Origin: Armillaria gallica
Lineage: Eukaryota > Basidiomycota > Agaricomycetes > Agaricales > Physalacriaceae
Direction: 5' to 3'
NCBI GenBank assembly: GCA_037576215.1
Contig: JBANDB010000004.1
Location: forward strand, 6,386,001 to 6,450,000
DNA length: 64,000 nucleotides
The translations under genes and the position numbers were made by a program. Shown here piece after piece: positions 1 to 11,215 of this stretch (within the stretch, counting starts at the first letter, position 1; every line of letters begins with the position of its first letter). The notes beneath the pieces are model-generated. The model searched no databases and was not told the DNA's origin. It worked only from the letters and a program-made list of their open reading frames with translations.

Positions 1-1412
1 GAGCGTCGCGCGGCGAACACTGGACGAATACCATGAGATAGAATACATTTCATACTATCATGGAACTCACCGAGGAATGGTGAACAACTCGATAACACGG
101 GACATGTACGTGCTTCCCTTGATGACCTCGTACTCCTCAATAAGCTGTCGGTGAACATAGTACAAGTCTCTTGCGGCTTGCAGTTCCGTGTTTCTTAGCC
201 GCTTGAATGACTTGAACGCCTCAGCATATCGTCCCTTCTTCATATACCATCGCGGAGATTCTACATCCCATACGAATTAGATTTCCTCCACACTGAGGAG
301 ATTCGAACGTACCGGGGCAGAAATATATCCCGATAACCAATGGCACCGCAGGTAAGAATGCGCTACCGAGCTGCAATCGCCATGCAATAGGACCGACCTG
401 ATAGAGTATAAGGTTCGCACAGAAACCAAGGAAGATACCGAAAGCGGTCCACATCTGCCAGCTCATAACTAATCCTCCCCGAATTGCGGCTGGTGTATTC
501 TCTGCGGCGAAGACGGGGGTCGTGCTGGCCTTGGGACCCATACCAAGACCAAGAAGCAGTCGACATATCTGATCATTATCAAGTCAGGTGTTTCTCACTA
601 TGTGAAAGCAAAGTAGTACTCACGAAAAGCTGAGGCCATGTCTGGCAGAAACCGGAGCCGATGACAGTAACCGTACAGAAGATCCCACAAAAGAAAATCG
701 TCCCCCGACGACCAAGATAGTTATTCAATGGGTCCGTAAGCCAACATCCGATGAGTGCGCAGGCGATGTAGGGGCTGCCGGGACGAGCATGTAAGCGAAA
801 TGAGTTCACGAATAGCCAAAATTACGTACCCGGCGTTGATGGTTCCAACAATCCATTCCTTGTGTTCTCTATTCGGGGCACCGTCGTCCGTGGGGATACC
901 AAACTCGGTCGGGAAAGACAAGTTGGCGCCATTGGAACCGGTCTGATCCCATCCCTGCACAGCAGCAGCAAGAGAGCAGATGATAACGGTCATGTATAGA
1001 TCTTTTGGTTGAGACCACTTGTCTGTCGAAATTGTCAGTAAAAATATACCAAAACGAAGGTCGGAGACGCGACGTACGTGTCTTTTCTCTCCTGATAGCC
1101 TCTCGATCCGCCTCGTCCAGTAATGGTAGCGTTTCGAATGAGCCAGGACGCTGAGCAAGCAACGCGCCCTTTTTAAATGTCTCCGTGTACTCATCGAAGC
1201 CTTTCTCTTTGGTAAACTCTTCTACCTGCGCGAGCAGTTTATCCTGAGGAATGCCATGAAGGGGATTTTGAATCCTGAATGACCCCGCGGGGGAGGTTGT
1301 AAGCGATAAGAATGCGGGGATATGTGTAAATAGAGATTTACCGCGCATTGACATTGTTGACGAGATTGATGTGATCGTGCCGATCCTCCGATCCTTTCTC
1401 TGGGTCAGACAT
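1..1412 (-). CDS. MFS sugar transporter, 5' part (3' end beyond window)
   Basis: A plasma-membrane proton-coupled sugar carrier of the fungal sugar-porter family is likely. The start ATG is at 1412 on the minus strand. Exon 1 (1412-1342) gives [12 protein letters not shown] and ends in a phase-2 intron, and exon 2 starts at 1274. Downstream exons carry family landmarks: NPLHGIP near the N-terminus, then [33 protein letters not shown] (the cytoplasmic GRR loop), [39 protein letters not shown] and [15 protein letters not shown]. The last intron seen (GTGAGT to CAG, about 61-10) is followed by VRRATL running off the left edge. Roughly the N-terminal half (six helices and part of the central loop) is present. 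The substrate cannot be told. The class with [15 protein letters not shown] is common in wood- and litter-decay basidiomycetes. No frameshift is seen. Confidence 0.9.
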
Positions 1413-2708
1413 CGTTCTCAACCGTGTACAAAGACAGGGAAAGCGAGAGTGGCTTAGGCGATGAGGATGCTCGGTACGCCTGGCTTTATAGTGGTTTCGT
1501 TATTCCTTTCAGGGCGATCAAATATCAATGCGGGGACGCAGAAGGTGGTGGAGCATCTTCGAATTTCTATATCCAGAACGTCAAACATTCTCTGCCGTGG
1601 TCCGAAGCGGCTGTAGCACCGTATTATGTGCACGCGACGTCAGTAACCATGTGCTCCCTCGAGTCTGGTTTCTGCAGTATTTCAGTGCGGATGAAACTCT
1701 GAAACGTTTCTACAAGTCCAGAAGAGCTCAGTGTGACCGCTAATAACGTGGAACGGGTGTACTTCAAGGATCCTTTGCAACGCATATCGGAAGTATCTTG
1801 GCGGTCCAAGTGTCTTCCCACTATCTGTGAGCCTGAATATGCCATCTCCATCTGTCTGGTCATCTGAAGATGTAGAAGTGGCGCAAGAGGTGTTCAGGGA
1901 CATGGGATTCTCGACCCGGTCCGTGATGGACGAATCTCAATGGCATCATACTTGTAGAGCGCCTCGATTCATGAACGGTTGGAAAAATGAGACGACTCAA
2001 GAGCCGGCCGGGATGTTACTGGTTGCTATGAAAAGAACGAAAGCGCCAGCATCAGGGGTTGGCTGTGGGCAGAATGGAAAACCCGAAGGTAGTGAGCAAT
2101 TGTATAGATTCCGGATAAGCGCAATACAAAAAGTTCGGCTTGGCAAGTGATGGATAGTTTCAATCATTTTAATGCCGTACGGAGCTATTCACTAGGGTCG
2201 GATATGACCCCAGATAGAGGCTAACACACCGAGATTCAGCGCCCTGGCACAGTTTATAAGTACATCGAAGGGGACAACCGCCTTGCCCGAAATTCCAACA
2301 GTATGCTTTACGTGCATCATAGAATAGTCATAATCCCCTCATTCCAAAGGTAGACAAGTCTGACGTGTCCAACGCAGCGAATGCAACGGATAGAAAGTCT
2401 CATCTGTTAAAAGACTCGGAGTCGGCCCGTGCCCTACAACAAAGATTCAAAAGCATAAAAGGCAGCATCCCCCCTGCGCGCTGTACTTACCCGGCTGTCG
2501 ATTACACGTATTTCGGACCAAGAACCTGAGAGTAGTTGCCGCCCTCAACGGAGCCATACATGAGAATAACACGACTGATAATGACATCAGCCCTGAGCTG
2601 TAGAAAGTCGCCAGACGAGGTAAGTGGGCTGATTCATCCGGTGATAAACTTGAAAGTGGTAATAGTATCGATCAAAGGCTGATTCATGCCTTTTTGGCAA
2701 GTCGCAAT
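1413..2708. other. Intergenic region upstream of sugar transporter
   Basis: This stretch contains only short overlapping open frames on both strands, without family motifs or coherent splice structure. It should hold the promoter of the sugar transporter (within a few hundred bases of 1412). No element was identified. It ends at the outer boundary of the left inverted-repeat arm. Confidence 0.5.
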
Positions 2709-3279
2709 TCCATCTAACAGCCGCGCTGGGTATGTACCGATCTATCGACGATCAGCCGGGTTCCGGTCTTGTTCGGGTCTACAGGGTGCAGCAGATGTCT
2801 TTTGACAAAGTTCACTTGTCGTCTACGCATAGGAGTGTTGATGACTGCGCAGGACTTGTCCGCTGAGAAGATTCATTTATCGCTCCACTAATCTCGAATG
2901 GTTCTTCAAAAAATGCTACCCTTGGGTATGATGAGTGATCGCAGCACCATCGGTTCCTAGGAATGCAGCGCAAAATTGGTACATGATATATGACAGGAAA
3001 GGGCCATACGTTACGCTTATAGCAAAACATTATGGACGACGATGGCAATAGGTATCCAGTGCGCGACCCAGGAAACCCAAATTTAGTAGTGGAGATGTGA
3101 AAACTGGCGAAACCCTCGGAATAAAGACTAAACTCGCTACGCATCGAGCTTCAATATCTTAGCCTGGAGCGCTAGTAGTCCTTGTTGGTGGCCGATAATA
3201 TAGGATGGTCTAGAGAGGGCTCTTGAGTTCTGATGAGTGCTAAAGAAAAGTCAACAACGTCAGACAATATCACAGACTG

Positions 3280-3898
3280 TCACAGAAACTGAGACGGCAG
3301 AGTTGCTTATGTAACGTAGTCGGCCAATCGCAGCACTTTCCTAGCCTGGAACCCGGGGCGGGGGTAACCCCCGTGGTCGACAAATCTGCCAAAATTTCAA
3401 ACCCCGAGCACTTGCCGTTCGCAGCCGGCCACGTGCAACCGTGTACCGCGTTCGCGTCGTTGATCAGCTTTCTTTTTGCTTCCGTCTTCACCTCCACTTC
3501 ATGTGCGAGAGTGCCAATGCGGCAACGGAAGGCCTGTCAACGCCATGAAGAGGGGTTGTGGGGATATTAGTGTACTGAGACGGTGTAAATGGGATACGGG
3601 AGAGAGTGGCATCATCATCTGAATTTGATACATCTGTTGGAGTATTTGGGGGCTCGTATTCTCCCTCCATGGGTAGTTGAGGTGCGTTGAAGGAATATTT
3701 GCACCAAATTTCATTAAGATATAGTATGTGTCATCTGTATTGACAAAGTGCCGCAGCAACGGCATGTATCGGAGTATCAAATTTGGACAGATTTGTCGCC
3801 CACGGGGGTTACCCCCGCCCCGGGTACCAGGCTTTATCCACAGTTACGAGTACCGCGAGTATCTATAAAGCCGGCTCGCCAGGCTAGCACTTTCCTGG
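3280..3898. other. Insertion present only in left arm (contains a MITE)
   Basis: In the right arm the reverse complement reads ATCACAGAC followed directly by a GGAAAAAAGGGC-like stretch. In the left arm about 620 bases separate the matching ATCACAGAC (ending about 3279) and GGCAAAAGGGC (from about 3899). The inserted block carries the inverted-terminal-repeat element at 3343-3833. It also has the 11-mer AGCACTTTCCT twice, at about 3331 and 3888, flanking that element. Whether this is an insertion in the left arm or a deletion from the right cannot be decided from two copies. Confidence 0.75.
3343..3833. mobile_element. MITE-like element with ~55-bp GC-rich terminal inverted repeats
   Basis: The left end starts AGCCTGGAACCCGGGG at 3343. 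The reverse complement of the right end, read from 3833, starts AGCCTGGTACCCGGGG. The two ends match over about 55 bases with only a few mismatches, as far as the CAAATCTG and AATTT stretch. Each terminal repeat contains its own hairpin, CGGGGG-TAA-CCCCCG. The element is about 491 bp with no coding capacity, as expected for a non-autonomous DNA transposon. No convincing target-site duplication directly abuts the ends. The AGCACTTTCCT direct repeat lies just outside the left end but about 55 bases beyond the right end. The superfamily is unknown. Confidence 0.8.
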
Positions 3899-3965
3899 CA
3901 AAAGGGCTACGATCACGTGTACATGTCGAGCTCAATTTCAAATTTCCCCTTTCTTCTACTCGACC

Positions 3966-4294
3966 ATGTCAATTGGCAAGACGTCTGTAGATCCTGTATC
4001 ACCTCAGGCTCCATTGCAGCAAGTTACTTTATTGGCAGACGAATTCGGGATGACTCTACAGGATCATGGTTGGGTCCATGATTTTTTGAAGGACCTCGCA
4101 AGGCAGCAGACGTCCTTGCAGCCAAAGGACGGCAAGGCGGTAAGGGCATATACACGTTCCATTATGCATCACGACTCAATTTTCCTCAAAGAACGACCTT
4201 AGCGCGCGCCAATCATCAGTTTCCAGAAGGACGGCATCACGAGAAAGTTTCTATCGTCTTCCAGGACGGCGTTGCTACGGTTGATGATTGTTAA
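3966..4294 (+). CDS. Small two-exon gene of unknown function (left-arm copy)
   Basis: Exon 1 (3966-4139) starts MSIGKTSVDPVSPQ and ends in DGKA. A GTAAGG...ATCAG intron (4140-4219) joins it in frame to FPEGRHHEKVSIVFQDG, ending VATVDDC at TAA 4294 (82 aa). Splicing removes the in-frame stop of the unspliced frame. The product looks soluble and has no signal peptide or recognised domain. The right-arm counterpart (38575-38237) has lost one base after the start and the AG acceptor, so only this copy could make the protein. No function is recognised. The main support is that both exons join cleanly. Confidence 0.45.
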
Positions 4295-4364
4295 TAATCG
4301 AGGGAGACGCCGGGGTCGATAAAAATTCACGGTTATATCGAAGTCTATCATCGCTTCAAGTCAA

Positions 4365-4860
4365 ATGTCTCCCGCCGCGACCTCTTCTACACCTTTGTTA
4401 GCTGAACATTGTTTCTCACCTTTTTGGATGCACAATACCGATCTGAACAAGACGTGGATGGATGCTAGGTGGTGGAGAGAAGGGGCAAAGGAACACTATA
4501 CTCAAGGTGAGCATACCTTGCTTTCTGTTATGGATCCTGGCCTCTTACTGAACGCTGTTTCGTTCCAACAGGGACATCGAATCGGTCGTATCCGATGGAC
4601 TATAGAGCAATGGTGATAGCATTCCTAAGGTTAACGTATCGTCGCCGGTGCAGCCTAACAAATCGATAGCCCCGAGATGATGGTGAGTTTGGGCAGCGAT
4701 TATCTCAGCTGGCAACGTACTGACATCATGGTATTCACAGGTGGAATGGTGATATATCGAAGCTCCTCACGGTGGTTTCATGAAGCGTTAAGAAGATGTG
4801 TAGACGCACTAGCCAAGATAGCCCGCAAGCTAATGCAAGGATCGTCAGCCGGCGTCTAGA
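4365..4860 (+). other. Exon-like segments, unresolved small gene (left arm)
   Basis: An open frame from ATG 4365 (MSPAATSSTPLLAEHCF, then WMHNTDLNKTWMDARWWREG) reaches a good donor (CAAG|GTGAGC, about 4506). A possible acceptor (CCAACAG) lies near 4570, and a second donor-acceptor pair lies near 4682 and 4741. The right arm holds the same segments with a one-base length difference after the acceptor, so the reading frames disagree. It may be a decaying short gene. The product is not recognised. Confidence 0.3.
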
Positions 4861-5104
4861 TATCCGAGGTGATGATAGATCGAGATGGTGACAGAAAATG
4901 ATCTATCGGTATGCAGGTCTACCATCGGTTCCATACTTGGGCTGCAGACGTGGCGCTACCTGCGACCTCGCTCGAGTCCCGTAACCTTTAACACCAGTGC
5001 CTAATTGAGGCAGCCGCCTACACCATGACCGTTTCTCCTCACAATGTCATTGTCTGCGCTGACGAAGGGGGGCGCGAAAGGACGAAGAAGAAAACACTTC
5101 CCCA

Positions 5105-5407
5105 TTATTCTCGGTCGCCTTGAACGACGTGTGCGAATGTGATCCTTATTCCCTCTCCTCTCTGGCGCAAGCAAGGGAGCTCGTCGTGATTGTCGGTGGC
5201 GTCCGTCATTCCATCCCATCCGGTTAACTTGTACCACTGGAGCAATACATATGCCATGGAGAAGAGCGTATATAGGGACGAATATATAGGTGGGTCCATG
5301 TCGACGTAACGTGGGGGCCTTGCACTGACTGGAAGATGAGGCAACGACAAGAGGATTGTGGAAATCGAGAAAAACTTACTTTGAAGGAGCAGAGCGGCTT
5401 TGTGCAA
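5105..5407 (-). other. Conserved exon-like segment, unknown product (left arm)
   Basis: On the minus strand the frame LILHKAALLLQ can be joined over a GTAAGT...TTCCAG intron (about 5383-5332) to ISARPPRYVDMDPPIYSS, then LQWYKLTGWDGM and ending HVVQGDRE. The right arm (37101-37403) keeps the same frame with a few substitutions and no stop or frameshift, which suggests coding sequence. No ATG is seen in this frame and upstream exons could not be fixed. A possible upstream intron (GTATGG...GCACAG) lies near 5544-5495. The family is not recognised. Confidence 0.3.
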
Positions 5408-5699
5408 GATCAGAGTCTTACGCGGACTGAGTCAGCTTGCCAATTGCTCGCAACGTGTTTTTCGTACATCCCGACCCCAATTGGATATTGCTGTGCACCG
5501 CCCTCGCGTAAGTGAGCGTAGTTCTGTTTTGGTCTTCCATACCCAAAGCGATCGAAGACACTGGTCAGGACTCTCACTAAGTATGACTCTGCAATGTAAT
5601 GCAGCTGTAAACCAGGGAAATGAAATCACCGTGATCGCACTTTGTGAGTGAGTTCCTGTGATGAGCGAACAGAATAACTTACTTCCTCCTTACTAAAGG

Positions 5700-7458
5700 T
5701 CTATTGGGTGTTAGTCCGCAAAAGTTGAGGTCTAACTCTGTATCTCTGTCTGATTGTTGACGAAAATCTACCTCTTGCACGTAATTCTGGCAAGCTATTG
5801 GTAAGGGTCATTTTCCCTGTAAACTTTGGAATTTAGAGTCATAGCATCTATCGGATTCTATCTCCATATACCATTCTCCGGTAGCCCGAGTACAAGCGCG
5901 CGACATGTACTGTGGCGCTTCTCACGGTCGCGCGCCTAAAGGCCAGCCAAAATAACCTTCGGAGACTTCACGCACCCACGAGTTCTGATGGCTGACGCGT
6001 CCTCAATTCATGGTGGCCCCACCCCCTCAATGAAGGCTGTGCTGATCCTAAGGCGGCATTAAGCTTCTTCCCGACCCTGAAATCGGGTCCTCGTGCTCTC
6101 ATGGAAAAAGAGGTATGTGGCGACGCCTCTATCGGTGCATTAAATGCTTTCTTGACGCGAATTTTCTCTTTCCACAAGAAATAATGTCCATAGTCAAGTG
6201 TTCTATGCCTTTGAAAACTTTTTTGGCCGACGACGACTCTTTCTTACGACGGCACTGTGCAGTGAGTGCGATCAAGGTGAGTTACGAGATCTAGGATCAA
6301 TCGAACGCTTGTTTGGTGGATCCCGGAGCCCACGCGTCCGTCTTGGTTGGCAAGGTCTGTGCCCAGCATTGCGCTTGTTCCTCGACTCTCTGACTCGTTC
6401 GGTCCTATTAGTCTCGGCTTTCTACCTTGACTTCGCATCTCGCCTTGCCTCGTGTTCGTTCCATTCTTTGAGACACTGTCTATTTCTCATGTTTTCTCCG
6501 ACAGCACTGGTCATGTTCCGATAGCATACCTCGCTCGGCTTTCCCAAGAACCTGGTAGTCATGGCCTTACCTCCAATAGGTCCTAACATCCAATCCACTG
6601 TCGAAATCTGTTCCCTAACATGAGGCGTTATTGCTAGATTCGTTGGAATTGCCGGTATACAATGGTGCGCCCCAATAGTCGTTCTTATCACCACTCAATG
6701 AATCTTATAAAGTCTTGTCCCTACTGCAGAAGAAGACTGTGTTGTGCCCGATATTGTGCTCTTGGATATTACCGCAGGTCGACATACAAAGACACTATGA
6801 TGCCTAAATTTCCTTCAAAGCGCTCCCTACTCCATCAAGAGTTTTCAAGTTGAAGAACAAGAAACGACGTAGGAAATCAACCTGGTGGGATCCACCTTCA
6901 GAATTTAATACCCGTCGATACATCATTGACCGACTCTGGTACAGACCCGACAGAATTTTACCTGCAATTTAAGGAAGCTGGTACCGATGGTCTGTGCTTT
7001 ATTATTGATTCTGCAATTCTCAAGTATCCGCCGCATGATTCCTCTGTATGAGGTTTATACCTCAATTTTCCCTGGTCATTTTCGGACGTAAATTAGCGAC
7101 GTTCAACTCGCCCACGGTATTCGTCGCGCACACAAACATGATTTCAGTTTCGAGCAAGATCAAAGACCTCTTTGGCACATTCGCGCGCGCATTAGTCCAA
7201 GGAGTCATTCAAACACCCTGACCTGGGACCTTGGCAAATGGTGAGTTGGGTAGTACAGTATATAGATTTCTTAGCTAGCTATCTGTACTGTACGCCACGG
7301 CCGTTTCTACAGCGAACCATGCCGTGTAATATGATGATGAGTAGTAGTAGTCGGTACCGGCAAGAGGGAACAGCCGTAGTTGACGTCATTGGCCTAGAAG
7401 TATTAGTAATATTGTAGACAGCAGTGACTTTGTTCCACGACTACTACCGCGAACTGTA
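5700..7458. other. Left-arm stretch with short, shifted open frames
   Basis: No complete gene could be assembled. A plus-strand frame around 6900-7050 (VDTSLTDSGTDPTEFYLQF, then GTDGLCFIIDSAILKYPP) is kept in the right arm and resembles coding sequence. Its upstream part differs by one-base indels between arms. GTGAGT-type donors occur near 6279. The last ~200 bases are the probable promoter of the gene starting at 7459. Confidence 0.35.
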
Positions 7459-9188
7459 ATGTCTACTTCGTCTCCAGACACGCTCGTGTATACAAATGCA
7501 GGTCTTATGAACCTTAATGATTACCTACGACCCAAGGTGACATTCTTGCCCCCAGCGAACTCGAGCATCACTATTATGGGAGGTGCGCCACTTTATCCTT
7601 CACGGATCCTCCTTGAAAACACTGCTAATGGAGGCTTGTGATCTCTCGCAGTGATGCTTCCCCATTCTTCCGACTACGACAATGGTGCAGGACCAGATAA
7701 CACCCTCTTCCAGATTATCAGAAACCATCATGAGGTTATTATATCTGGACCTCCGTTACTGAGTGGCGCTGATGATAGAGGATGTGTGATTCAACTGGAA
7801 AAGATTGTACGTCGCTTTCACCCTAATTTGGACAGCAATTTACATATTCTTTTAGGAAACACTTTTGGACACAGTACCTTTCGATGAGATTAATCGGGCC
7901 ACGCTGTATATCACAGGAGATGGGAGGGCTCGCCTTGTGCCTGATATCTTTACGATAATTCCGGAGATACCCTTCTTATCTGGGGTGCGGTGTATCGAGG
8001 ACAGTGAACTCAAGACGACATCCTGGTTATATATAGGCTGGAAGCTCGCTCTTTTAGATGGGATACCAGTCGGTATGAACAATATCTACGAATTCATAAC
8101 CGTGCAACTGACCTGGATTGGAATACAGAAGTTGAATATGCCTTTGATATGGAGTCTTCTGACGCTATACGGGACAGAGTCGAAGCCTTGAGACAACTCT
8201 TGCCATTAGACCTGACGGCCCCACCTCTGGCCCTTCTTGTCAGTGATGGCGCCATCTATGGTATCGTCACCCCAATTGAGGATGCTCAGCCAATGTCCTA
8301 TGCTGACCGAAATTTGGTGAGGCTATTCTTGGTTTTTTACAACGAAGTGTGTCCTAATTACGCCCCCAGGTATATTCAGCCTTTGCGAAGCTACAGAAGC
8401 ATCACATCTATCTGACTGAACGCGACTATGAATCCGATGACCTTGTCATAGTTGGAGATAAAGTTCGATTCATACGGGGATTCACTGGAAACTGGGAGAG
8501 ACTTGTCTTTGCATTCGATCCAAATATTCATGATCAGAAAACTCTTGCGGAAGCCCAGAAGATTCACTGGCAAGTGGCTGAGCAACTCTTCGAGAAGCTC
8601 GCACCTGGTACTGAGCTTTGCGGACGCTGGGCTTCACCGGACTTTACCACGGGTCCTACAGAGGCTTACAGCATCCTCAACATCGCTTTTGCTCCTGAAA
8701 AGCCTCTTGGTATGTTTGCTTTCATGACGAGCACTACGTCTTCGAGCGGCAGTAATACGTCTTTGTCGAAGAAGAGGAGACTCATGGGATCGTCCTTGAG
8801 CGGCAGTAATACTTCTTTGTCGAAGAAGAAGAGACTCATGGGATCGTCTCAAGTGACAGCAACGTATCATTTTGTCGCTGAATCCTCGTCGATCTCCAAC
8901 GAAGTTTGCCATTCGTCCCCTTCAGATGAATCAATCGATTCGTCCACTGCCACCTCTGATAGACCTTTGAACATTTCTAAACGGTCCTCTGCCACACGAC
9001 GGTCTGTCTTTCTCTACGACTACCTCGGTATTCCTACCTCCGCTGCTCTTCCTTACTCTACTAGACTCCGTGGGGTGTCTTCCATCCAATCCCCTTCTTC
9101 GATTCACTCTGTCATACCGTTACCACCTGACGATTCTGACGTTGCTGGGGTTCAGTCTAGCCATGGTTGGCTGGAAGAAGTCCCATGA
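7459..9188 (+). CDS. Conserved protein of unknown function, 504 aa (left-arm copy)
   Basis: Five exons join in frame: 7459-7582, 7652-7806, 7856-8025, 8070-8316 and 8370-9188. They give 504 residues starting MSTSSPDTLVYTNAG. All introns are GT-AG and 44-69 bases. The acceptor of intron 3 is the least certain. The N-terminal two thirds look like a globular fold (LPPANSSITIMGG, FDEINRATLYITGDGRARL, DLVIVGDKVRFIRGF). The C-terminal ~180 residues are Ser-rich. They include two tandem copies of an 18-residue unit, SGSNTSLSKKRRLMGSS-like, whose KKRR/KKKR core could be a nuclear-localisation signal. There is no signal peptide or membrane helix. The right arm holds a full-length paralog at 33347-35076. 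I do not recognise the family. Confidence 0.7.
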
Positions 9189-9267
9189 TCTGGTTTTCGG
9201 TTTGCTCGACATTCGTCTCTTCACTACAATATGTGCTAGTCTTTCTGAATTTTCTAATCGGGCTAAA

Positions 9268-9298
9268 TTTTTCTTTTTCTTTTTCTTTTTCTTTTTCA
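9268..9298 (+). repeat. Polypyrimidine TTTTTC microsatellite
   Basis: About five units of a T-rich hexamer (TTTTTC) lie in the 3' region of the 504-aa gene. The right arm has only two or three units at the matching place (about 33250), so copy number has changed since duplication. Confidence 0.85.
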
Positions 9299-9299
9299 C

Positions 9300-10412
9300 G
9301 GCGTTTACATCTATAGGGCGTGAGAGGGGGATGGTGTGGGGTCGCGTTTGGTCGAGGCGCTAGTTGGAGAAGTTTGGGAAAAGTGCTGGTGACGAGAGCT
9401 ATCGGGTTTGAGTCCCAGAAGATGAAATCTATTTACATTTGGCCGCTTAGCGGTGATTCAACTACAGCCGAAAAGTTGTTGAATACACCTACCATATATC
9501 GTCTGGTAGATGTACAATTTTAATCTACTTCGCCCTTCTTTGCCGAACGATCGGTTGCAATGTCACTAATAAGTCTGACTGACTCATCTTCATGCAGATC
9601 GTTGATTCTGGTTTACGAGACTATGCAGGAAGAAAGTCAATAGGAGGTTCAACTCTTAGATAACTCTTAGACTGCTGATGAAATGTTTGCATGTATTTCG
9701 AGCCCCGGCAGTAATCGTAGACCTTTCCTCCTTCGTCCTCCAACCTCCAGCCTGAAGAATGTAGCCGCCTTAATAATGCACCTCGAATACTTAATCGAGA
9801 ACGTTAGCGAGCATACATAATTGACTACACGAGGCCTGGCAAAATCCATTCGCCAATCACGACCAAACACATTGCTCACCTCTCTTCAAGTTCTTCAAGA
9901 CTTCAATTCTTATGAATTCCTTTAGCGTAGGATTCTGATTCTGGTGGCGAAAGGCTGTATTGTTGTACTACCTACCCACAAGTTGTCAAGTTTATCACGG
10001 GCTTTTCTGTTTCTGCTACTGTGTTGACACTTGGGTCCGATGGCAGGAGAACCTCCCATATATAACGAGCGCTAACGCTCGCTCCTACCTAGTGGGTCCC
10101 TACTATCCACATCTAGTCTAATTAATTAATCTCCTCTGCAGTTTCAGGCCTTTGAGTCTACCAAAATTGCAGGAGCGCGCGCCCCGCAAGAGCGGTCATT
10201 TAGGACTATATGCAATACCTGTCGTTGACCTAGTAATGGTGAAAGCCACATTCTACTCCTGATGTTGCTTGCAACAAAAGGCTTACTCGCTACGCGCTCA
10301 ACAAATTGGACCCTCCGAGACGCCAAGGAACATGTACGAAATACAAGGTCTGTTTGCCATAAACTCGTCCTCCTTCTCTCTTTTTGTGCGACACTGATTC
10401 CTCTAGTGCGGG
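9300..10412. other. Left-arm non-coding stretch
   Basis: No gene is recognised. Near 10067-10084 there is a short imperfect palindrome, GAGCGCTAACGCTC, kept in the right arm (about 32445-32465). The longer minus-strand frame at 10144-10419 is also open in the right arm (32121-32372), but it overlaps the better-supported plus-strand pseudogene and is probably a shadow. Confidence 0.4.
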
Positions 10413-10720
10413 ATGACATTCTTCGACGAACTTAGAAATCAAACTTTGATCGATCATGCCCCACATCCTAGTATATTTTCCAACTTCAAGGCGTTCCCCC
10501 TTCAATTGGAATGCCTTTCAGTCTGCTACGTGCAGTGCTACGGCATCAGTACTTTGGTCTTATGTCAACGCTCCCGGAGCAGCTATGACTTGAAAGATGA
10601 ATGATGATTTCTGCCGCCCGTTTTTGATTTCTCGCTTTACAAATGCATCCCTAACAGGTTGGGAGAAGACCTATTTCGCGCAAGGTCAGCCGACCCTGGT
10701 TCTTTTTTCAGGTTAAAATG
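10413..10720 (+). pseudogene. Broken gene fragment (left-arm copy), unknown family
   Basis: The frame starting MTFFDELRNQTLIDHAPHPS can be followed to FSNFKAF, where the left arm has one extra C in a C run (about 10497-10501). This shifts it out of the frame used by the right arm (FNWNTFQSATCSATASGLW). Further on, the original frame continues in the left arm as SRFTNASLTGWEKTYFAQGQ, a stretch partly deleted in the right arm. An upstream exon ending in ACATGTACGAAATACAAG followed by GTCTGT...CTCTAG would join in frame. The two arms have therefore been damaged at different places. The family is not recognised. Confidence 0.55.
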
Positions 10721-10839
10721 GCAGCCCGCTCGCTTTCACAGCTTGATTCTGCCCCCTTACACCTGCGCGAAAACCACGTCTAGTTCAAGGGCGAATTCAC
10801 ACTCTTTTTAAATATTTAAATCATTTATCTCTTTTGAAT

Positions 10840-10891
10840 ATGCTACAAGTCGCGTTGCTTGCTCTGTCGGTTAGTCTGGTTCGCTGTACAC
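10840..10891 (+). pseudogene. Orphan copy of glycosidase exon 1 and part of intron 1
   Basis: ATG at 10840 starts MLQVALLALS, matching the signal-peptide exon of the glycosidase at 31728 (MLQVALFALT). The donor GTTAGT and the first ~20 bases of intron follow. The match to the right arm stops within intron 1 (about 10891) and dispersed repeat A follows, so the rest of the gene is absent. The matching upstream ~60 bases include an AT-rich TTTAAATATTTAAATCATTT stretch. This fragment has a start and probably a promoter but no body. Confidence 0.85.
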
Positions 10892-11215
10892 GACATCACT
10901 GTATTTGCTCGATATCCAACGACGGCATCCTCGCAGATTCGGTCGCATCACAGTTCTATGCCCAAGCAAATAAATATCGACGAGCTAGAAATGATTCGCT
11001 GTCCTGGACAGACATTGTTGCCGTACATCTACCAGTGCTCAGCATCAGTCGTCGCTGAAGAGAGAAAATGAGACGCGTACCATGATACGGCACCCTCAAC
11101 GTCTTTCGCCCACGACGTCCTACTCGAGCACCAAGCTTTGAGAAAGCTTTGGCAATGCTGGAAGTTGTGGTGGTGTTGGTAGTGGTGGTGACTGAACAAG
11201 GCCAAAGTAATGTCG
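10887..11215 (+). repeat. Dispersed repeat A, copy 1
   Basis: This stretch shares long blocks with 19080-19365 (same orientation) and 48165-48475 (opposite orientation). Markers are TATCGACGAGCTAGAAA, TGTCCTGGACAGAC, AAAATGAGACGCGTACCATG and the GAGAAAGCTTTG...GATGCTGGAA block. The copies are clearly diverged. It abuts the inner end of the left inverted-repeat arm. The conserved block has no coherent long gene. A minus-strand frame (GAVSWYASHFL) is conserved with the same stop in all three copies, so it may derive from an old gene. Confidence 0.8.

Larger units (their letters stand above)
2709..10891 (+). repeat. Left arm of ~8-kb inverted repeat
   Basis: The sequence from about 2709 to 10891 is repeated in reverse complement at 31677-39329. 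Matching landmarks are: 2712-2830 with 39217-39325; 3966-4294 with 38575-38237; 5105-5407 with 37101-37403; 7459-9188 with 35076-33347; 10413-10720 with 32127-31849; and 10782-10891 with 31677-31790. Order is collinear throughout. The arms differ by scattered substitutions and small indels, so the duplication is not very recent. The left arm is longer mainly because of an insertion of about 620 bases at 3280-3898. The inner boundary lies inside a copy of intron 1 of the glycosidase gene, so the left arm is probably the derived copy. Confidence 0.93.

Noticed and set aside
8634..8912. Arg/His-rich antisense frame inside the 504-aa gene
   Set aside because: Open only because the sense strand is Ser-rich and repetitive. 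Same in the right arm.
10144..10419. Minus-strand 91-codon frame also open in the right arm (32121-32372)
   Set aside because: It overlaps, on the opposite strand, the frame with better protein-like composition. Conservation follows from the duplication itself, so it is taken as a shadow.
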